A stretch of 64,000 bases of DNA from Takakia lepidozioides (taxonomy: Eukaryota; Streptophyta; Takakiopsida; Takakiales; Takakiaceae): assembly GCA_030704615.1 (NCBI GenBank), contig CM060733.1:29884001-29948000 (forward strand), in the 5' to 3' direction. Within the stretch, counting starts at the first letter, position 1. Each line of letters opens with the position of its first letter. This document shows positions 20,804 to 33,135 of the stretch, in pieces. The position numbers and the translations under genes were made by a program. The notes under the pieces were generated by a model. The model had not been told where the DNA came from. It ran no database searches and was given only the letters and a program-made list of their open reading frames with translations.

Positions 20804-23800
20804 TTAATCTGACAATGAGCCAAACTTTTCTGTCCACTTGTTGAGTGCCTTCTTAGCAGCATCCCGTCTTGCGAGTTTCTGTGATTTCCCCACACCTGTA
20901 GCCATCCGTATGCCCTTTACATACACTCTCATCCTGCAAGCTTCAAGCGATGTATGCTTGTTGTCGATTGCTACCAACCTGCACCACCCAATTGGGTATC
21001 ATAATTGTAGCCAGAGCAATCCACCCTCAAGTCATGAGAGAAAGATCGCTAACTATGCTTTTGGTCCTGCAAAACACCCTAGGTCAAAGAGGAACAAGAG
21101 AGACACATTTACTGATTAGACTTTGTGTGCCATAGGCCTTGGGGATACCTTGCCCTCATTCACAATACAGTGGAGATGGAGGGGGAGGGGAGCAAAATGA
21201 GAGCACAATGGCGGCCAGTACCATTGCTGTAGGTTCTCTTCTGTATCATTATCCCATTTCACCATTGCTGGAGCCTCTCAAAACACGCAAAAAGAGGCAC
21301 AGATTGTGGACAGAGAGAGATTGGGGGAGAGGGGGAAAGATATGCCTACTCACTTGTATTCAGGCTTAACTTGGAAGGCCAGGGTAGTTTGTTCTTGAAG
21401 TGTAGCCACTGGATTTCTTACTGGATCAGCTAGTAACAGCAATGGTAATAGGTGGTTTTCTACGCACTCCAGTGCACTCTCCAGTCCCTGCCTCACAAAG
21501 TTTTCAGATAACAACGTAACGTGCCAAAGCTCTTCGGAATAAGGAGAAAGTTACATACACAAATACTTTTGCAACTTCAAACTGGGGATTTCAAAGAAGA
21601 AGCTTTTGTACCACATTGAAAGAGACTTGGTGACAATGCCCACTACCTTGGTATGAAGAGGGCCTTTTGAAGTGTATGAAAGCAAGAAACAATTCAAACG
21701 AAACAGAAGTGTTACTTTCTCAATTTTAAGACCATTGAAGAAGACTTTGTTGACACTGCCCACTACCTTTCACAGTGTATGAATGCAAGAAAACAATTCA
21801 AACCAAACAAAGTGTTACCTTCTCAATGTAAAGACCACCTATGTAAGCCTCCAGTGTGTCTGCAATGGTTTTTGTCTGACAGAAAAACCAATGTCCTTTG
21901 CCATTAGCACCAAGTTGAGGAGATATGCAAGCCCTTCCAAACTATCTTGCATGTTGTGCAACAAATCCAAAAAAGTCTAGCTTCAAAGGAAGAAGAGACG
22001 TAGAAGATATGCAACCCTTCCAAAATATCTTGCACATGATGCAACATGTTCCAAAATTTCGAAGAAGAGGAAACACAGGAAAGACACCTGCTCCTCAAAC
22101 AACGCATGGGCTGCCAACTTTTTGGTAACAGCAAGAGGAGGGACACATAGAACAATCTCATTGAAGCCCAGTAAGATGGACCAGACCCTAGCCAAATTGC
22201 TGTTGCACACCTGCATGCAGTCCCACAACTCTGCCAATCAGAGGACATCATCACACATTCTCCTCAAGCAACATGGGGCCTTCTTCTCTCTCTTGCTTCT
22301 TTGCATGAGGAAAGAGTAAACACTCCAGATCACACCTTTTACAGCAAAACCTGATCATAACCTTGGCAAGTCAAGAAATGCCGATCCTGGAAAGAAATGC
22401 CGACTCCCTGTTCCGGCATTTCTTCACCCTCTCTCCCTGTTCTGATCTTACAATGTGCTAGCAGTTCAACTGTTGGCACACATCTCACCTGTTCTAAGCT
22501 AGAGGGCAGGAGATGCAATGCTGGAAACATGTCATGTTTTCCAGTATGATTTAGAAAAAAGGTCCCTAAACCCAGTCAAATCCCTGTAAGATGGCTGTGA
22601 TGATCACTCCAGAAGTTTCGGGGTGAGTCTCATAGACCTCACATATCCTGCCCCGTAAGGTGGACCTTGCAACAGGCTCTAGAATAGCATCCTGCTAGGA
22701 CGATGCCCCTCAATAGTACATGAAAGCTACCATTCTGGCAGGGAAGGAATTGAAAATGACAACATCAGTCTCTCACTCCTCTCCCTTTCGAACACCCACA
22801 CCCGGAAAACAAGACATCTAGCAGCAGATAAGAGGGCAAATCATACCAGTTGTGACCTCCTTTCAGTGATAATGCCCTGCATCCCCTGGCTAAGTCAGCA
22901 CCTCTTGTGAGCTTCCTACTCATCATTGATCAAACGACCAAACACAAGTCAAGCTGTCCATGTATATGATACCAAGAAAAGCCAAAGTTGGAAATAACGG
23001 ACATGAAAGAGATATATTGTACTCATAAGACGTTGTTTGCCGTAGCCTTGTGGCCATGAAAGAGATATACGCCTCTTTTTCCTGAGTGCATCGACCAAGA
23101 GTCAGCTATTCAGCTACCTAGAGGATGGGGGATATATTAAAGAATACAAAAGAGGAAGCCGTGCCAAAGGCAGAAGTGAGAGAAATAACTCACAGTGGAG
23201 ACAAAAGGGCGTTGCCGGATGAGGTGGAGTGACGCAGCAAGGTTAATCACTGAATCACCGACCAATGCCAGCTGTGATCTGGCCTGCATGCACCAAATTC
23301 ATCTAAGAAGGATTCCAGCGGAGCCCAAGCCCCTGTGCAGTGCACTCAAAGAATGCCAAAGTTTGTTTGGTACAGTTGATGAGACCACTTTACACCAACC
23401 CTCGACTTACATACCATTCCACAGAATAGGGCGAGTCAAACACTATGACACCTCACTCCCACTTGGCAGGGATTGTGGGAAGGACAAAGTAATAACATAC
23501 CTCTCTATGAGCCTCAGAGAATGTCAATGAGACTTCCGTTGCTATATTTGGATCCTCTGTTCGCTGCATTCTCTCCTCAATATCCAAATATGATGCCGGA
23601 ATTATAAGTTTCCTATCCTTGATGGCTGCTGGCATCTTTTCATCATAATAGCTCTTGTGGACCTGCCCCAGCCTTGAGAAAGGTAAGCAAAATCCGGGTG
23701 AAATAGTTCTAATGAGCTGACCATGTATCCATGTTCACACAGTAATTCTGGCGACAGAAACTAAGGTCTAGCAGCAAGTTGTACAAGATGCACCCATGAA

Positions 23801-25368
23801 ATTGAAAGAGGAAAGATGGCTACCAAAATTCGTAGTAGTAGCTCTCGAGAGTAGAGGTGGCTGCCAAGCTTTTCATACACCATCTATCATCACACATGCC
23901 AGAATTGCAGTTAATGTGAACAGCATCCCTGCCTCCAAGACTCTTTTTTTGATTACCTGCGTGTCATCGTAAGTATGTCAGCCCTTCTTGTTTGCGAAAG
24001 TCTCTTCCTTAATTTTCTTATCTCTCCCCTTCCTACACTCCTTAAGTTGGTGTTTTCCATCCAGAGTATCCTTTTTTCATTGTTCACTTCGTCCCTTCAG
24101 AAAACGACCTATCTGGGAGTAGGGGTGTACTCTGGGTGGGCGCCTTGCTGGGCAGGAAGCCTACCTTCAGGGCGGGAAGCCTACCTTTGAATAGCAAACA
24201 GAAGCAGAGAGGAAAGGGAGAGTGCAATTGCCCGTTGTGAGGGCAACCTGAAGACAATATTCATTTTCTGATTCACTGTCCGGGGTTCTCTCACCAGAGA
24301 GACGCTCTCTTCAAATCTATCAAGGGACTTGTGCCTGTACCTCTACTTACCAACTTTGAAAGTCTCGAGGCTGAGCCAAAAGCCCAGGGGGCTAGTTATT
24401 GGGCAAAAACCACACATCAGGTTGATGCTTGTGTAAAGGCTAGAGGATATCTGGAAAACCCGGATCAATTGTTTATTCCAAGTCTTACTACCGGCGTCAG
24501 CCCCTGACAAAGGTAGGTTCTGTCCCTTTCCCGCTCAAACTGGGCGCGGGGTCAATGGCCACAAGGCTATGGCGAACAACGACATATGAGTGGGCACCTT
24601 GCAAGACTGCATACTCCTCTTCCCTACCAACAAAACAAATCGGCAGCTGTCAAGTCATTTGCCCTACCTCAACCCTTCTTACACTGCACTCAAGGAAGAG
24701 TATTGAGGTATGCAAATCAGCCTAGGTAGCTACTTGTGCACAGCTGATAACTCTCTGGTCAGGAGGCTGATTGGTTGAGAGCTAGTATAGACAGCATACC
24801 AGATCACAGGATGTTGAATCCGCCACGGCTAGTATAGTCCTCCGTCTCAACAAAGAAATAGTATATGTGGCAGACGTTGGACTGCCAGTCGCACATGGAA
24901 AAGGGCAGAATCAAGTCTTCTGGGTAGCACAATTATGGACCAAGTGAATGGAAGTGTACCAACAATCATACAGTAGGGACTAGGGACCCTTATGATTGTT
25001 AAAGAAAAGACATGTTCCAACTGAAATTTACAGATTTGGTCACTTACGTCAAGGTGTATGTTGAAGCCTTGGGGAAGAGGCAACACTTCATGTATCGAAT
25101 CTGCCATACGCCACCAGCTCTCTCTCTCACCTAGTACTTTGTTCCTGACTTCTGTAGCCAAGAATTTACTATCTTCGGTGTCTCGCCCTCCCTCTCCCCT
25201 TCTCCATTCTCCTGTTCTCTTTCCCTTTTCTCCACCGATGTAATCTGTACACTCCACACCAATGTATGCGGAGATCTCTCTTCTGCTACTCTCATTGGCA
25301 TCCATCTCAGGGTTCTCTATACTTATGCTAGGAAAATTCGCAGGTCTCTCTGCTGTAAAGTTACCCAC
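20804..25368 (-). CDS. RNase III-domain and dsRNA-binding-domain protein
   Basis: Consistent exons in order are: a last part of a first resolved exon ending at 25,048, then 23,662-23,501, 23,283-23,194, 22,876-22,847, 22,210-22,088, 21,875-21,819, 21,487-21,354 and 20,978-20,804 (TAA). All have GT-AG borders and matching phases. The product reads through an RNase III fold: SQLALVGDSVINLAASLHL, GIITERRSQL joined to VCNSNLARVWSILLGF, then IADTLEAYIGGLYIEK. A dsRBD follows, ending in VYVKGIRMATGVGKSQKLAR and DAAKKALNKW. The second catalytic pair (Asp and Glu in ADTLEA) is kept. In the signature ERLEFLGD the first catalytic Glu is replaced (SQLALVGD), so classical cleavage is doubtful. A single RNase III domain plus a dsRBD resembles bacterial-type or RTL-type plant RNases rather than full Dicer. 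The 5' end is unresolved; Met 25,368 is the furthest clean start in the first exon's frame. Confidence 0.8.
24190..24507 (+). pseudogene. LINE reverse transcriptase 3'-end relic
   Basis: A plus-strand frame gives a zinc-binding RT tail: C-x-C, then EDNIHFLIHC followed by HQRDALF, ending at TGA 24,505-24,507. An internal TGA sits where Cys-rich tails usually have Gly/Arg-type residues. The relic lies antisense inside the 25,048-23,662 intron of the RNase III-like gene. Confidence 0.55.
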
Positions 25369-26273
25369 AAGTGAGGTTCTACTTCATTGCTCAGACATAC
25401 TGAGGCATTGTCACTAATTCGTTCTTGTGTCTGAACGTCGAGAATTCTGTTGCCCGTTCGGTCGGAGTTCAGGAGCTCTTTGGTGATAGATATTCTCTCA
25501 TGGCTGTTGACTAAGTCGTTACTCTTTGAGGCTTTGCCTTTGTGCCCGGTAGTAAAACCGTTCGTCTCTCGCGTACTCTCTTCCTCTTCTGTTGGGCTAT
25601 CTTCCAAATCTGTCACGCCATCAATTCGATAAACACTGGACACTCTTCTTAGAGCGCAAAACACCTCTGGAATATACAGGATCTACAAATCTCTCTTTAG
25701 GGGAAGCGCAAGGCATTCCCTGAAGGATTTATAAGCATGAAGTACAGAGTCAAATAGGTCGGAAGTAATCTTTTTATCTAGTTCTCCTACAAATTGTCGC
25801 CTCGTTCGCTGGCAGAAGTGAAGGGGTAGGACCTGTCCTCCTCAGGGAATGCTTAACCAAATACAGATTCAAATGCCGTGGCTTCTCTGACTCTACAACA
25901 TAGCTGAGATCGCATTGCATGCATAGAAGAAGCAGACGTATTGTGTGTCAGGCATACCAGCAAATGTGAGCATAGTCGTCGGAGACTCTAGGACCCCCCC
26001 TTCTTCTCTCTTTCCCGGTTGCGCATTAGATTGACTAAGCTTTGCATGGGGTGAACATCTGCAGCTATTTTCGAGTCTATGGTTTGTATGAAGTAATCGG
26101 ATAGCCGTGTGGGGTGATGACAAAGAGAGCACCTGTCTCTTCATTCTACTCACACAGACTCCTCCAGAGGCCTCAATTGTGCAACTGGTTTTACCGCCGT
26201 AATCTAGTATCCAGGTGGTTATATCCGGCCAATTTTCAGATCCACCCATCCACCTGCAGTGACCCACAATCAT
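25323..26273 (-). other. Possible 5' exons of the RNase III-like gene
   Basis: Two minus-strand frames could be upstream coding exons: 25,893-26,273 (starts MIVGHCRWMGGSENWPDI) and 25,323-25,664, which is acidic and S/T-rich and overlaps the first resolved exon in another phase. I cannot connect them by consistent splice sites, and a 1-base shift near 25,370 would be needed to fuse the latter. They remain candidates only. Confidence 0.25.
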
Positions 26274-26399
26274 TCTGAGAGATGCCGCTGCTTGATCAAC
26301 CCTGCCTTTCTCAGTACTGTAGTGCCATCGCTCAACAATCTGAGACGCATGACCTCGATGTGAGCTCGAGGGCCCTCCAGGAAACCATTTCTTGCTCTA

Positions 26400-27900
26400 T
26401 ACCCAAGCTGTGATGTTTGAAGAAAGCACGAAATCCCGAAAACCCATGGCTGCTTTAGGCTGTCACTAGTGCTCTCAACCTTTATGGTTTTTTCTTCTTG
26501 GGGACAGTTACACCCATTTGTACAGTTGGGTCTTTTTATAAAGCTATGCAGGTTTGTGTGTTTTATGGCAGGTTTTCACGAAGAATCTCAAGAAAATTTC
26601 ACAGATCTTCTTAACAAAGGTTTGGCCAGAAATGTTGGGCAAATGGTTCTCTTTTCCAGAGGACGAACTGGGAGATTCTTGGGCTGATTCCCAGGCTGCA
26701 CAGACTTTGTGCCACATAGGATTCCAAGGCATTAAATGTGTCGGTGAGGTCAACCCAAAATCGAGATTTCCACCAACAGGAGTGCTCTGAAAGCATTCAG
26801 TCGCCCACATGCGCATGATGGGGCACAGGCCTTGTCTTGATAGGCACCTACCTGCTGGTGATACATAGTGGTGACCTCACAGTAAGTGTTTCCGTTTTGT
26901 ACAGTCACCCCACTTGGGTCTTTTTATAAAGCTATAGAGGTTGTTTTTATGTTTCCACATGTGGAAGAGCTCAATCCACACAGAATCACCTTTGCTAATC
27001 GTGCTGACATTCATCTAACTAAGGAAACACCTCAATCCTAATCCCAGCCGTGAAGGAGGTCCTCTTCACACATTTGATATTTGAAACAGAACAAGTCAAG
27101 GTTCCATGCTGTTTCAATTAATTTTATATATAAATGTAGTTGGAAGCCACAAGAGCGCTTCATGGGAGGTATCCGGTAATGATTTTAAGGAAACCCATCA
27201 CTCAAGGACATCTCCAATTGATCAACCAAAACTTCTGGTTTTGTAAGGCGCTATTCTAAAATCATGAGATGAAGGTAGTCAGCTCATCCATGGAGAGATA
27301 GAGGTCAGCAATGTACTATCTTTCGAAATGTTCTATATTACTCTTGATGTGCAGATATATCTCTTTAATGATCCAATACTTCGTCTCTCGAATATTGCAC
27401 GACTGTCCCAGATCACAAGACAGGAATGGATGTCATGCATAAATTTCAACGAAGTCTGTGCAGCTCTAGCAGTGTGATCTTACCACACGTTGAACTTTAT
27501 AAGAAAACTGCTAATTTCTTCTGTTGCTAGAAAGTATACGTTCTCCCGTTACATCTGGAAACACAAAGAATGCTCTTGAGCTGAGGAGGAAAAGATCATG
27601 GCTTGACATGCAGGCTTGCTCCACTCAACGTGCACAGAACATGAGACTCAAGAACCCGAACATTGCTAATCTTTTGAATTACCAAGCACCCTCAAAGTTT
27701 GCAAATGCTGCAATCTGGAGGTCGCCTTCAAAGAATACAATGAGCACTGAACTGAGTACATCTATCAAATAGTTGACCAGTTTCAATCTCAGAAGTTAGA
27801 TCCAAATAGTTTTTTGACAATTCCGGCAGTAAGACTCTGGGATTTAGTAATAGGTATTGAAATAAACCTAGCTCAAGTACTTCCCCAGGTGGAACAGTAA
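26400..27900. other. Non-coding, with a short direct repeat
   Basis: GGGTCTTTTTATAAAGCTAT occurs at about 26,528 and 26,917 with similar flanks. I recognise no protein. Frames near 26,550-26,800 on both strands are unassigned. Confidence 0.35.
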
Positions 27901-27923
27901 CAAATCCACAAGGGAAAAGAGAT

Positions 27924-28620
27924 ATGACAACCCAATTGATAATCATAGATAGTGTTAAAAACACTTGTCTCGGTCATGCGACCTCTTCACTTACAACAAA
28001 AGGGAATTGGGTAGCCTTACAAAGAGTTTGTCACACAAATGACATGATAAATAAATGTCATCTTAAAAAGCAATATGTCAATTACAGTTTGAGAGAAGGG
28101 AGTGACATTAAAATTCATATTCATGAATTTAGACTCATCTTAGAACAACTAGGGTAAGTGGGGGTCACATATTCAGATGAAGACAATGTAGAGACACTCT
28201 TAAGTAGTCTTCCTGAATCATACGAGCCCATAATTATGACCTTAAGTAATCAACTTGGATTATCCCTTCAAGATGTTGCAGCCAAATTATTGACTAACGA
28301 CATTCGTAGAAGGAAGAATGGTGATTTATCTACAACAGATGGAGTCACAACATTCTGGGTTGGTAGGAAGCCAAACCAGAAGAGGCAGATGACTGGATCT
28401 CAAGGTGGATCACCTAGTTATCTTGTCAACCAAGGGCAGTGGAGTGGAATTAGCTCATCAACTCCCAGTCAACCCTCAGACGTCTATACACCAAATGGTA
28501 AGAGGAGGAAATGACCTTGCAATTATTGCAAAAAGATGGGGCCTATCAAAAAAGGAGTGCTGGCAGTTCTTGGCAGATAGAGGCTCTAGAAAGATCAAAA
28601 CTGAGAGTTTCTTTGTGTAA
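27924..28620 (+). pseudogene. Copia-type gag relic (UBN2-like)
   Basis: One phase encodes a Copia gag: NWVALQRVCHTNDMINKCHL, FRLILEQLG, then after TAA 28,155-28,157 DNVETLLSSLPESYEPII and VAAKLLTNDIRRRKNG. A TGA (28,512-28,514) precedes the zinc knuckle CNYCKKMG. A 1-base insertion in the A run just after it puts the final Cys (KKECWQF) in another phase. Gag packages retrotransposon RNA; this copy is dead. Protease, integrase and reverse transcriptase are absent. Confidence 0.8.
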
Positions 28621-28982
28621 GTCCCAGAGGAATACAAGTTGTTTGAAAAATTGTATCTCTAAATATGAGTGTATTTTCATTTCAGGTCTTGTATAGAAGA
28701 CATCACAGATCATATCACCTCAAGTTTTGGTCCTATTAACGGGCCAGTTTCCAAGTGTGTAATTCTTGGAGTTAATTCCACAGTCTATTCCCGGAAAGCA
28801 ATCAGTGCTACAAAGAGAAGAGGTGGAGGTATTGAGGTAGCTGTGAAAGTGAGGAGATGAAGAACAGGAGCGTACGAAAGTTCAAGACTTTAACTAGACT
28901 GATGATTATACGAGTGTTAAAGTAGCAATGAAGTGTTAATGTAGACTTTATCTTTAACAGATATATTAGACTTAAGTGGGGG

Positions 28983-29203
28983 TGTTAGTAGGATAGTAAC
29001 ATCAACTAGGATAATAAGTCTAATAGTTAAAGACCCTTTCATATCTTATACTCAAGAGACACTATTGTAGAGGTCTCATACACAAGAGATATAATTGTTG
29101 ATATATAAGGTATGTTCAGAGACTCTAATACAATGATTTATGTCTCAACTCTCTCTCTCTCTCACTTGTACGTTTACTCATATATAGAATGTAGATATTA
29201 ACA
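28983..29203 (+). mobile_element. Copia 3' LTR
   Basis: The purine tract AAGTGGGGG immediately precedes TGTTAGTAGG. The segment ends about 221 bp later at ATATTAACA, giving the inverted TGTTA/TAACA ends typical of LTRs, with a TATATAAGG box and CT repeats inside. A matching 5' LTR is not present in the window, so the element is truncated on the left and deleted between gag and LTR. Confidence 0.65.
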
Positions 29204-29823
29204 ACATTCTTGTGATATCTTCTAGAATCTTTCTCGATTGCAGTGTTCAACTTCCTTCTTTAATGATTGATAATGACATGTCAGTCACCAATTATGACTG
29301 ATTAAATATACTTGAATCAACGCTAAAAAGTTGTACACCTGGATAGCTCAACTCAACACTCAACGTCCGGGAAATAATTTGAGTTGAACCAGCCAGTAGC
29401 CGCTCGTTCCCAGCAGCAATCGGCTAAGTGGGTTGGGTAGTCAGTTGCTGCCCCTTAGTGGTAACTATACCCAGTCAATTTTCGAGCTAATTTTTCTACA
29501 ACCGATAATATTCCTAATGATTTATTTTGTGTTCAGCTATAAATCCGGCCCTTATAAATATCAACCGGTTGACAACACAAGTGTCAAATGCACAACAATG
29601 TTTTTTTAAAAAAAAGTAAAATAAATAAATAATAAATAATCACAACCAGTTTTAAGCAATTCAAACAAGTGAAGAACATTGTATCCTTATAGAAGTTGGA
29701 CCTGTCAATGCCCTCAAACCACATGGAGGCCAAGAATTGAACCCGCGTGGACAAGTGAGCTGTGCTAGTAGGCAGCGAGTGCAAGCAGGTGTAGGGCTGG
29801 GGCTGCGAGAGCAACGTCCAGAC

Positions 29824-30674
29824 CAGTGTTGGGCGGTTACCCGCCGGGACCCAGGTTAACCGCCGGTTCATGTTCAGGTTAACCGGAACCGGGCCCATTC
29901 TTGCAGAACCTGACTCGGAACCGGGCCCTGCCAATGGGAATCGGCAGAGAACCGAACCGGCGGTTCATGCCGGGTGTGAGAACCGGAGAACCGGGGTGCA
30001 TGGGGATAAAAACAGGTTCAAGTTCGTGAACCCTTGGTGGGCCCTTGCCATAACATGGCATAACCCTCGAGAGAGCTGGTGGCTCCATGGCAAAACTTCT
30101 TTAATGCTCTCAAGCTCCATGAGATCCTAGGTTCAATGCTTGAAAGCCATGACATTCTATGTTCAATGCTTCAACGCCATGAGATCTTGGGTTCAATCTC
30201 CGGCTCCATGATATCCTGGCTAAGTTCATTAATGAAATGTTAGAAGATGCCAATACTTGCCAGATAGCTGAATAGTAATTTCAACCCATAAAATGTTACC
30301 CATTTTCTTCTACCAGTTTTTTTAGAGTATTTTTGTTTGTTTTTTTTTGTGTTAGTGAAAACTAATAAAATCGTTGGATTTTAGTTTGAATATGTGAATA
30401 CATTGCTATTTAATCTCCCGGACTGATAAAATATTTTAAATCTAATTAAACTAAAAAATAAATAAAAGAAAATCGGAACCTAACCGGAACTGTGGTTTTT
30501 ATCAGCAACTAACCGGTAACTGGAACCGCCCCCATGTTTAAGAGTTGGATCCGGAACCGGACCGGAACCGGCTCAATAAAGAAAAACCGGAACCGGATCC
30601 GGAACCGTCTCTTGAAATATTTGTGGAACTGGAATAGAAGGTTCCTTCACAAATGCAAGAACCTCCCAACACTC
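29824..30674 (+). mobile_element. hAT-type non-autonomous element, copy 1
   Basis: It begins CAGTGTTGGGCGGTTAC and ends with CCTCCCAACACTC, an imperfect inverted terminus. It is flanked by an exact 8-bp direct repeat GTCCAGAC (29,816-29,823 and 30,675-30,682), the hAT hallmark. The 851-bp interior is rich in AACCGGAACC motifs with an AT-rich middle and has no transposase. Confidence 0.85.
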
Positions 30675-31034
30675 GTCCAGACTTAGTAGGGTTTGCCGGC
30701 GGGCCCCGCCCTCTTGAGTTCAATATTTTTTCACCTAAACGACCTTCCTCGATGTAACCCGGCCTGGCACGTTGGATTTCCGCCATGTGGTGGACTTCAA
30801 CGGCCATTTCCGTTTATTTGTAATATAAGAAGGGCCGGAATCAGTCCAGGCCTTGCCAACTAAGGCAGATTTCCTGTCTGTAATGAAATGGAAAGGCAAA
30901 TATCATTCCTAAAAGTAGGGCTCCCGGTTGATTTCCGCTTCGGCCATTTTTTCCCTCAGATCCATTTCCTGAGGTTTCATATTTCATTCGAAAATTCTGG
31001 AAATCAGTCGCCTAGCATGTAACTGGCTGCCGGT

Positions 31035-31871
31035 TCTCCCCGTTGGTTGGCTCAACTCACACAGTGGTCTCCTGCCCACCCCCCTTGAGTGCCAGTACTG
31101 ACAAAGATTCCAGAGGTTTTCCAGCCAATTGTTGTTTCTACCAAAGGCTACCTGTTGCATCGCATTTGCGCTGCCATTGTCCCATAGCGCGTCGGAAATC
31201 CAAAAACTATGGAATCAGCGGCTGCCAAATCAGATGTTGATATGTAAGGAATTGACTGATCCTTGGACCCGGCCTGCAGTTTGTTGAGCGTGTTCTTCGG
31301 CAGTGTTTCGGGCACCTGAAACAAGAGCCCTTCGACCCCTTCCATGAAATCCACCCCTTCCTTCACTTTTCTCGCCAACGCAAGCACATGGCCGTACATT
31401 GAATAGTATCTGCAGCACATATCAATTCAGGGCATAAGCAGACACTGAGAGAGAAACTTTGGGTGCCGACTCCAAAGGTCCATGGGAAGAAGACAGATTA
31501 ATCTGGATTTCCGTCCCAAGCTGGTCGCAATGTAGTGCAATTTTATCCTGTCACAACCTTCACTTGTTCGGTCAAGGTAACCCAAAGACAATCCAAAGAC
31601 ATTGCTGATCCAAGTACAGCACTGAATATCAGTTCAGGTCAAAATTGGAAAGGTCAGTTACATAAAAAACTTTGATCTTTCGAGATGGTAAAGGTGCAGG
31701 CTTCTAGACTGCAGACGACGGAGAAGAAAAGACCTTTCTCCCCGGCGTTGCAGTGTTTCGATTCCCTGCACTGGCATGAGGAGCTACATTAGCTTTAATG
31801 GGAGACGCAACTCGAGGAGATTCCACTTTCGTCCGTCGATCTAGACATGCGCTGGACACACAGCCTCCCAT
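31035..31871 (-). pseudogene. WrbA/FQR1-type NAD(P)H:quinone oxidoreductase relic
   Basis: Exon 1 (31,871-31,734) begins MGGCVSSACLDRR, with a glycine-2 myristoylation-type N-terminus as in plant FQR1-like proteins. A later exon gives YYSMYGHVLALARKVKEG, GVEGLLFQVPETLP and FGFPTRYGTMAAQM, the flavodoxin FMN-binding core. Immediately after, a small deletion shifts phase into DATGSLW, then TAG replaces Gln. Another shift gives SGIFVSTGTQGGGQETT, then TGA where Trp is expected. Intact enzymes reduce quinones by two electrons using FMN. Four lesions make this a pseudogene. It lies between two copies of a hAT-type element. Confidence 0.85.
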
Positions 31872-32115
31872 GGTCCTCTCGCTCTCTCTCAGCAAAGCCT
31901 GATCAAAGAGTGCAGCATCATGGTCAGCCTATGCTGCACCTCCTCCCAATTTATCCCAAGTCTCAAAGGAGTCTTGTCAAGGCAGACTAACATCCAGTCC
32001 TCGTGCTACTATCCTCGGATCTGTGACAACCTCGAGGCCTCCACACCTAATCTACACACAATCTGTAGACAGATTAGGTGAGGCCCTCCGTCTGTTTTTG
32101 CTTTCAACTCTGTAC

Positions 32116-32917
32116 CAGTGTTGGGCGGTTACCCGCAGGGACCCAGGTTAACCGCCGGTTCAGGTTAACCGGAACCGGGCCCATTCCCGCAGAACCCGGA
32201 ACCGGAACCTGCCAATGGGGATCGGCGCAGAACCGAACCGACGGCTCCTGCTCGGTGTGAAAACCGGAGAACGTGGGGCGCACGGGTATAACCTGTTCAG
32301 GTTTTTGAACCCTTGGTCGGCCTTGGCATAACATGGCATAACATTGGAGAGCTGGTGGGGCCCAAGGCAAAACTTCCTTAATGCTCTCAAGCTCCTGAGA
32401 TCTTGGGTTCAATGCTTGAAGGCCATGAGATTCTATGTTCAATGCCTCAGCGCCATGAGATTCTATGTTCAATCTCCAGCTCCATGATATCCTGGCTTAG
32501 TTCATTAATAAAATGTTTGAAGATGCCAATACTTGCCAGGTAGCTGAATAGTGCTTTCAACCCATAAAATTTTACCCATTTTCTTCTACCAGTTTATTTA
32601 GAGTATTTTTGTTTGTTTTTTTGTGTTAGTGAAAACTAACAAAATCGTTGGATTTTAGTTCAAATATGTGAATACACTGCTATTTAATCTACTGGACTGA
32701 TAAAATATTTTAAATCTAATTAAATTAAACAAATATATTTTTTAAATAGAACCGGAACCTAACCAGAACCAATGGTTTTTATCAGCAACTAACCGGTAAC
32801 CGGAACCGCCCCCATGTTTAAAAGTTGGATCCGGAGCTGGACCGGAACCAGTTCAATAAAAAAAAACCGGAACTGGATCCGGAAATAATTGTCAAATGCA
32901 AGAACCGCCCAACACTG
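32116..32917 (+). mobile_element. hAT-type non-autonomous element, copy 2
   Basis: It starts CAGTGTTGGGCGGTTACCCG and ends GAACCGCCCAACACTG, near-perfect inverted termini, with a 7/8-matching target duplication (CTCTGTAC left, CTTTGTAC right). It is colinear with copy 1 along most of its 802 bp, including the internal TTCAATGCTTGAA-type repeats, and is in the same orientation. Confidence 0.85.
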
Positions 32918-32969
32918 CTTTGTACCTAGCTAGACATCTGGAGTTGGAAAGAAGTAAAAATAAGCAAAA

Positions 32970-33135
32970 ATTAGGGCATGCTGATCTGTTTTTTCATGGA
33001 TGAAATTGCCAAACTTCTCCAAATAAAAAATAAATTATGGATGAATTTACCGATATAAATAGATGAAAGTGCAGAGGAGGATGATTCTCTCCAAATTTCA
33101 ATGGATGAACAGAATATATGGCTATTTCCTGCAAA
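32970..33135. repeat. GGATGAA cluster
   Basis: ATGGATGAA recurs four times (about 32,995, 33,038, 33,060 as TAGATGAA, 33,100). This matches the other GGATGAAT clusters. Confidence 0.45.

Noticed and set aside
22339-22530. A minus-strand frame with splice-like borders inside the RNase III-like gene
   Set aside because: Joining it breaks the phase, while skipping it gives the exact RNase III sequence across RRSQL and VCNSNLA.
24847-25047. Continuation of the minus-strand frame past the 25,048 donor
   Set aside because: The GTAAGT donor at 25,048 and exact phase fit with the 23,662 acceptor show that this part is intronic.
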